Below are positions 6,201 through 7,266 of a DNA stretch of 7,266 nucleotides, one piece after another. Both the position numbers and the translations under genes were made by a program. The notes beneath the pieces were generated by a model. The model ran no database searches, had not been told where the DNA came from, and worked only from the letters and a program-made list of their open reading frames with translations. Source of the stretch: Fimbriimonadaceae bacterium (GTDB taxonomy: Bacteria; Armatimonadota; Fimbriimonadia; Fimbriimonadales; Fimbriimonadaceae); NCBI GenBank assembly GCA_019454665.1, contig JACFNW010000105.1, forward strand, positions 1-7,266, read 5' to 3'. Positions within the stretch are counted from its first letter, which is position 1. Each line of letters starts with the position of its first letter.

Positions 6201-6229
6201 ATCATACGACAGATTCGTCAGAACCCCAA
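6201..6229 (-). promoter_or_regulatory. Promoter inside the coaX 3' end, leaderless start
   Basis: On the minus strand TTGGGG (6224-6229) and TATGAT (6201-6206) are spaced by 17 bp. TATGAT is the same -10 word as in the promoter at 222-227. Only six bases separate it from ATG 6194, so transcription would start on the ATG. The -35 half matches the consensus only at TTG. A GGGGG run next to the ATG is too close to be a normal ribosome-binding site. Confidence 0.5.
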
Positions 6230-6976
6230 ACGGTCGAAACAAAGGAGTCCGTCCAGGGTCAAGTGAGGCACCGATTGGACCGCCACCGCATGGGAGCGGA
6301 GCACGTCGCTTTCGTCCAAAGCCGACTCGATCAGGCGCGCATAGCCGCCCGTGATCGCCAAGAGTGTCGTCTGGCGAGTCTCGCCTTGCTGCAACTCGTC
6401 GGACAATTCGGCAGCCAAACGTTCAAGAGCCCCCAACATGCCGAAGTAGAGGCCCGATTGAAGTCCGTGAAGGGTGCTCGCCCCAAGTGCCGAAGCGGGT
6501 TGATCCATCGCGCCCTCCGGAAGTTGCGCCGTCCCCTGGGCGAGCGACTTCAGCCACAGCGCCGGGCCGGGGAGTATCGCGCCGCCGGCAAATGCGCCAT
6601 CGCGATCCACGACGTCGAACGTCGTCGCCGAGCCGATGTCCAACGCGATCGCCGGACGGGCCAACTCTCGCAGGGCAAGCGCGTTGGCCAGACGATCGGC
6701 CCCGACCGACCAGGGCGGGCCATAACGAATGGGAATGCCTACGTTCTGAGCGGTCAACCACCGGACCGGCACGTGTGACTCAAGGGCTTTCGCCGCTTCG
6801 GGCACGACCGAGCAGCCGACCACCACTTGTGCCTGGCCGGCAAACGCGGACAGGGGCGAACGAGAAACGTCTTCGATGACCAAAGGGGTCGGGCAACGCT
6901 CGACCAACGTCCAGCCTTCGCCGTCGTGAAGCCCAAACTTGGTCAGCGTGTTGCCGACGTCAATCGCCAAGATCAT
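6218..6976 (-). CDS. coaX: Type III pantothenate kinase (252 aa)
   Basis: CoaX phosphorylates pantothenate with ATP, the first step of coenzyme A synthesis, in the cytosol. Motifs appear in the right order: D6-V-G-N-T10 (phosphate-binding loop of the ASKHA fold), G92-A-D-R95 (pantothenate site), D113-I-G-S-A-T-T (second phosphate loop, Ser in place of the common Thr), G131-G-A-I-L-P-G, and T209-G-G-Y-A. The end HLTLDGL (238-244) is also typical. The length of 252 residues is normal for the family. ATG 6976 is chosen because MILAIDVGNT begins the fold directly; the frame stays open to 7135 but that part is glmM read in another frame. The start lies 17 nt inside the glmM end, and no clear ribosome-binding site is seen, so translation is probably coupled to glmM. 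Confidence 0.95.
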   Translation of the reverse strand: MILAIDVGNTLTKFGLHDGEGWTLVERCPTPLVIEDVSRSPLSAFAGQAQVVVGCSVVPEAAKALESHVPVRWLTAQNVGIPIRYGPPWSVGADRLANALALRELARPAIALDIGSATTFDVVDRDGAFAGGAILPGPALWLKSLAQGTAQLPEGAMDQPASALGASTLHGLQSGLYFGMLGALERLAAELSDELQQGETRQTTLLAITGGYARLIESALDESDVLRSHAVAVQSVPHLTLDGLLCFDRLGF

Positions 6977-7266
6977 CGGTGAGGTCCACTTTGCTATAGA
7001 CGCGCCCACCCACCTCGTCAAGCATCGCGCCCACGACTTCTTCGGCGATGGTGTCGCGCAACGGATAGGAGTCGGCTTCGACCATGATGCGGACCAAGGG
7101 TTGCGTGCCGCTCGCTCGCGCCGAAAGCCTGCCATGCCCGGCCAGAGCTTCTTCCGCGTGGGCCAGGGCCGCCTTCACGCGTGGGCCCTGATCCCAGCCG
7201 CTTGTCGAGGTGACCTCGACGTTGACCAGCAACTGGGGCCACGCGTCGTAGAGCTTGGAAATCGCC
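6960..7266 (-). CDS. glmM: Phosphoglucosamine mutase, C-terminal part
   Basis: The gene runs off the right edge, so only the last 101 or so residues are seen. They match domain 4 of the alpha-D-phosphohexomutases: ISKLYDAWPQLLVNVEV, then GHGRLSARASGTQPLVRIMVEA, the loop that holds the substrate phosphate. The PQLLVNV and GRL-ARASGTQPLVRIMVEA wording fits GlmM, which converts glucosamine-6-phosphate to glucosamine-1-phosphate for peptidoglycan precursors, better than phosphomannomutase. The Gln in SGTQP replaces the more frequent Glu, but this is a known variant. The catalytic serine region lies outside the window. The TGA at 6960-6962 overlaps the coaX start by 17 nt, so the two are one operon. 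Confidence 0.88.
   Translation of the reverse strand, partial: AISKLYDAWPQLLVNVEVTSTSGWDQGPRVKAALAHAEEALAGHGRLSARASGTQPLVRIMVEADSYPLRDTIAEEVVGAMLDEVGGRVYSKVDLTDDLGD

Noticed and set aside
6977..7135. Longer coaX start at 7135
   Set aside because: The added 53 residues are glmM read out of frame. MILAIDVGNT at 6976 is the usual CoaX beginning.
7110..7140. SGTQP instead of SGTEP in glmM as a lost key residue
   Set aside because: Gln at this place is found in working members of the family, so it is not evidence of inactivity.

Overview
The window is GC-rich chromosomal DNA with strong G/C preference at third codon positions. The best guess at the source is the Armatimonadota (Fimbriimonadales-like) or a similar lineage. 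The main reason is the pseudopilin at 1654-2553, whose N-terminus ([12 protein letters not shown]) and following [19 protein letters not shown] segment are of the large-repertoire type seen in Armatimonadota and Planctomycetes. A LacI regulator, a Tat-exported sugar-isomerase-fold protein and an S9 peptidase fit the same picture. This assignment comes from protein style only.

Layout. (a) 1-94 holds what looks like the last 30 codons of a + strand gene. (b) 199-2603 is a compact + strand operon. A near-consensus promoter (TTGCCA-N17-TATGAT) is followed by two related 16-bp sites set 33 bp apart, the first covering the predicted transcription start. Then come a small lipoprotein, a LacI-family repressor, a DUF1559-like pseudopilin whose ATG overlaps the repressor stop (ATGA), and a GC-rich hairpin. 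(c) 2621-2663 is an 11-bp tandem repeat in the gap between convergent genes. (d) 2702-3562 (-) is a Tat-targeted TIM-barrel protein of the hydroxypyruvate isomerase type. (e) 3674-3928 (+) is a TM2-domain membrane protein, divergent from (d). (f) 4054-5273 (+) is an S9 prolyl-oligopeptidase-type gene that is broken: part of the propeller is missing and the catalytic domain is in another frame. (g) 5277-7266 (-) is a likely operon of glmM (C-terminal part only), coaX (overlapping glmM by 17 nt) and an exported protein of unknown function.

The genes fall into a regulated surface/pilin-like operon, a set of single genes, and a housekeeping cluster for cell-wall precursor and CoA synthesis. The most interesting signal is in translation and transcription starts. 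The three genes of operon (b) have clear purine-rich ribosome-binding sites. By contrast, three stand-alone genes (2702-3562, 3674-3928, 4054-) carry the identical hexamer TAACCT exactly 6-7 nt before their ATG, and the exported-protein gene at 5277-6194 carries TATGAT 6 nt before its ATG. That spacing puts the predicted transcription start on the start codon, so these look like leaderless mRNAs. The second notable signal is the twin operator at 229-277 in front of the operon that encodes its own LacI-type regulator. I see no rRNA, tRNA, CRISPR array, insertion sequence or phage gene.
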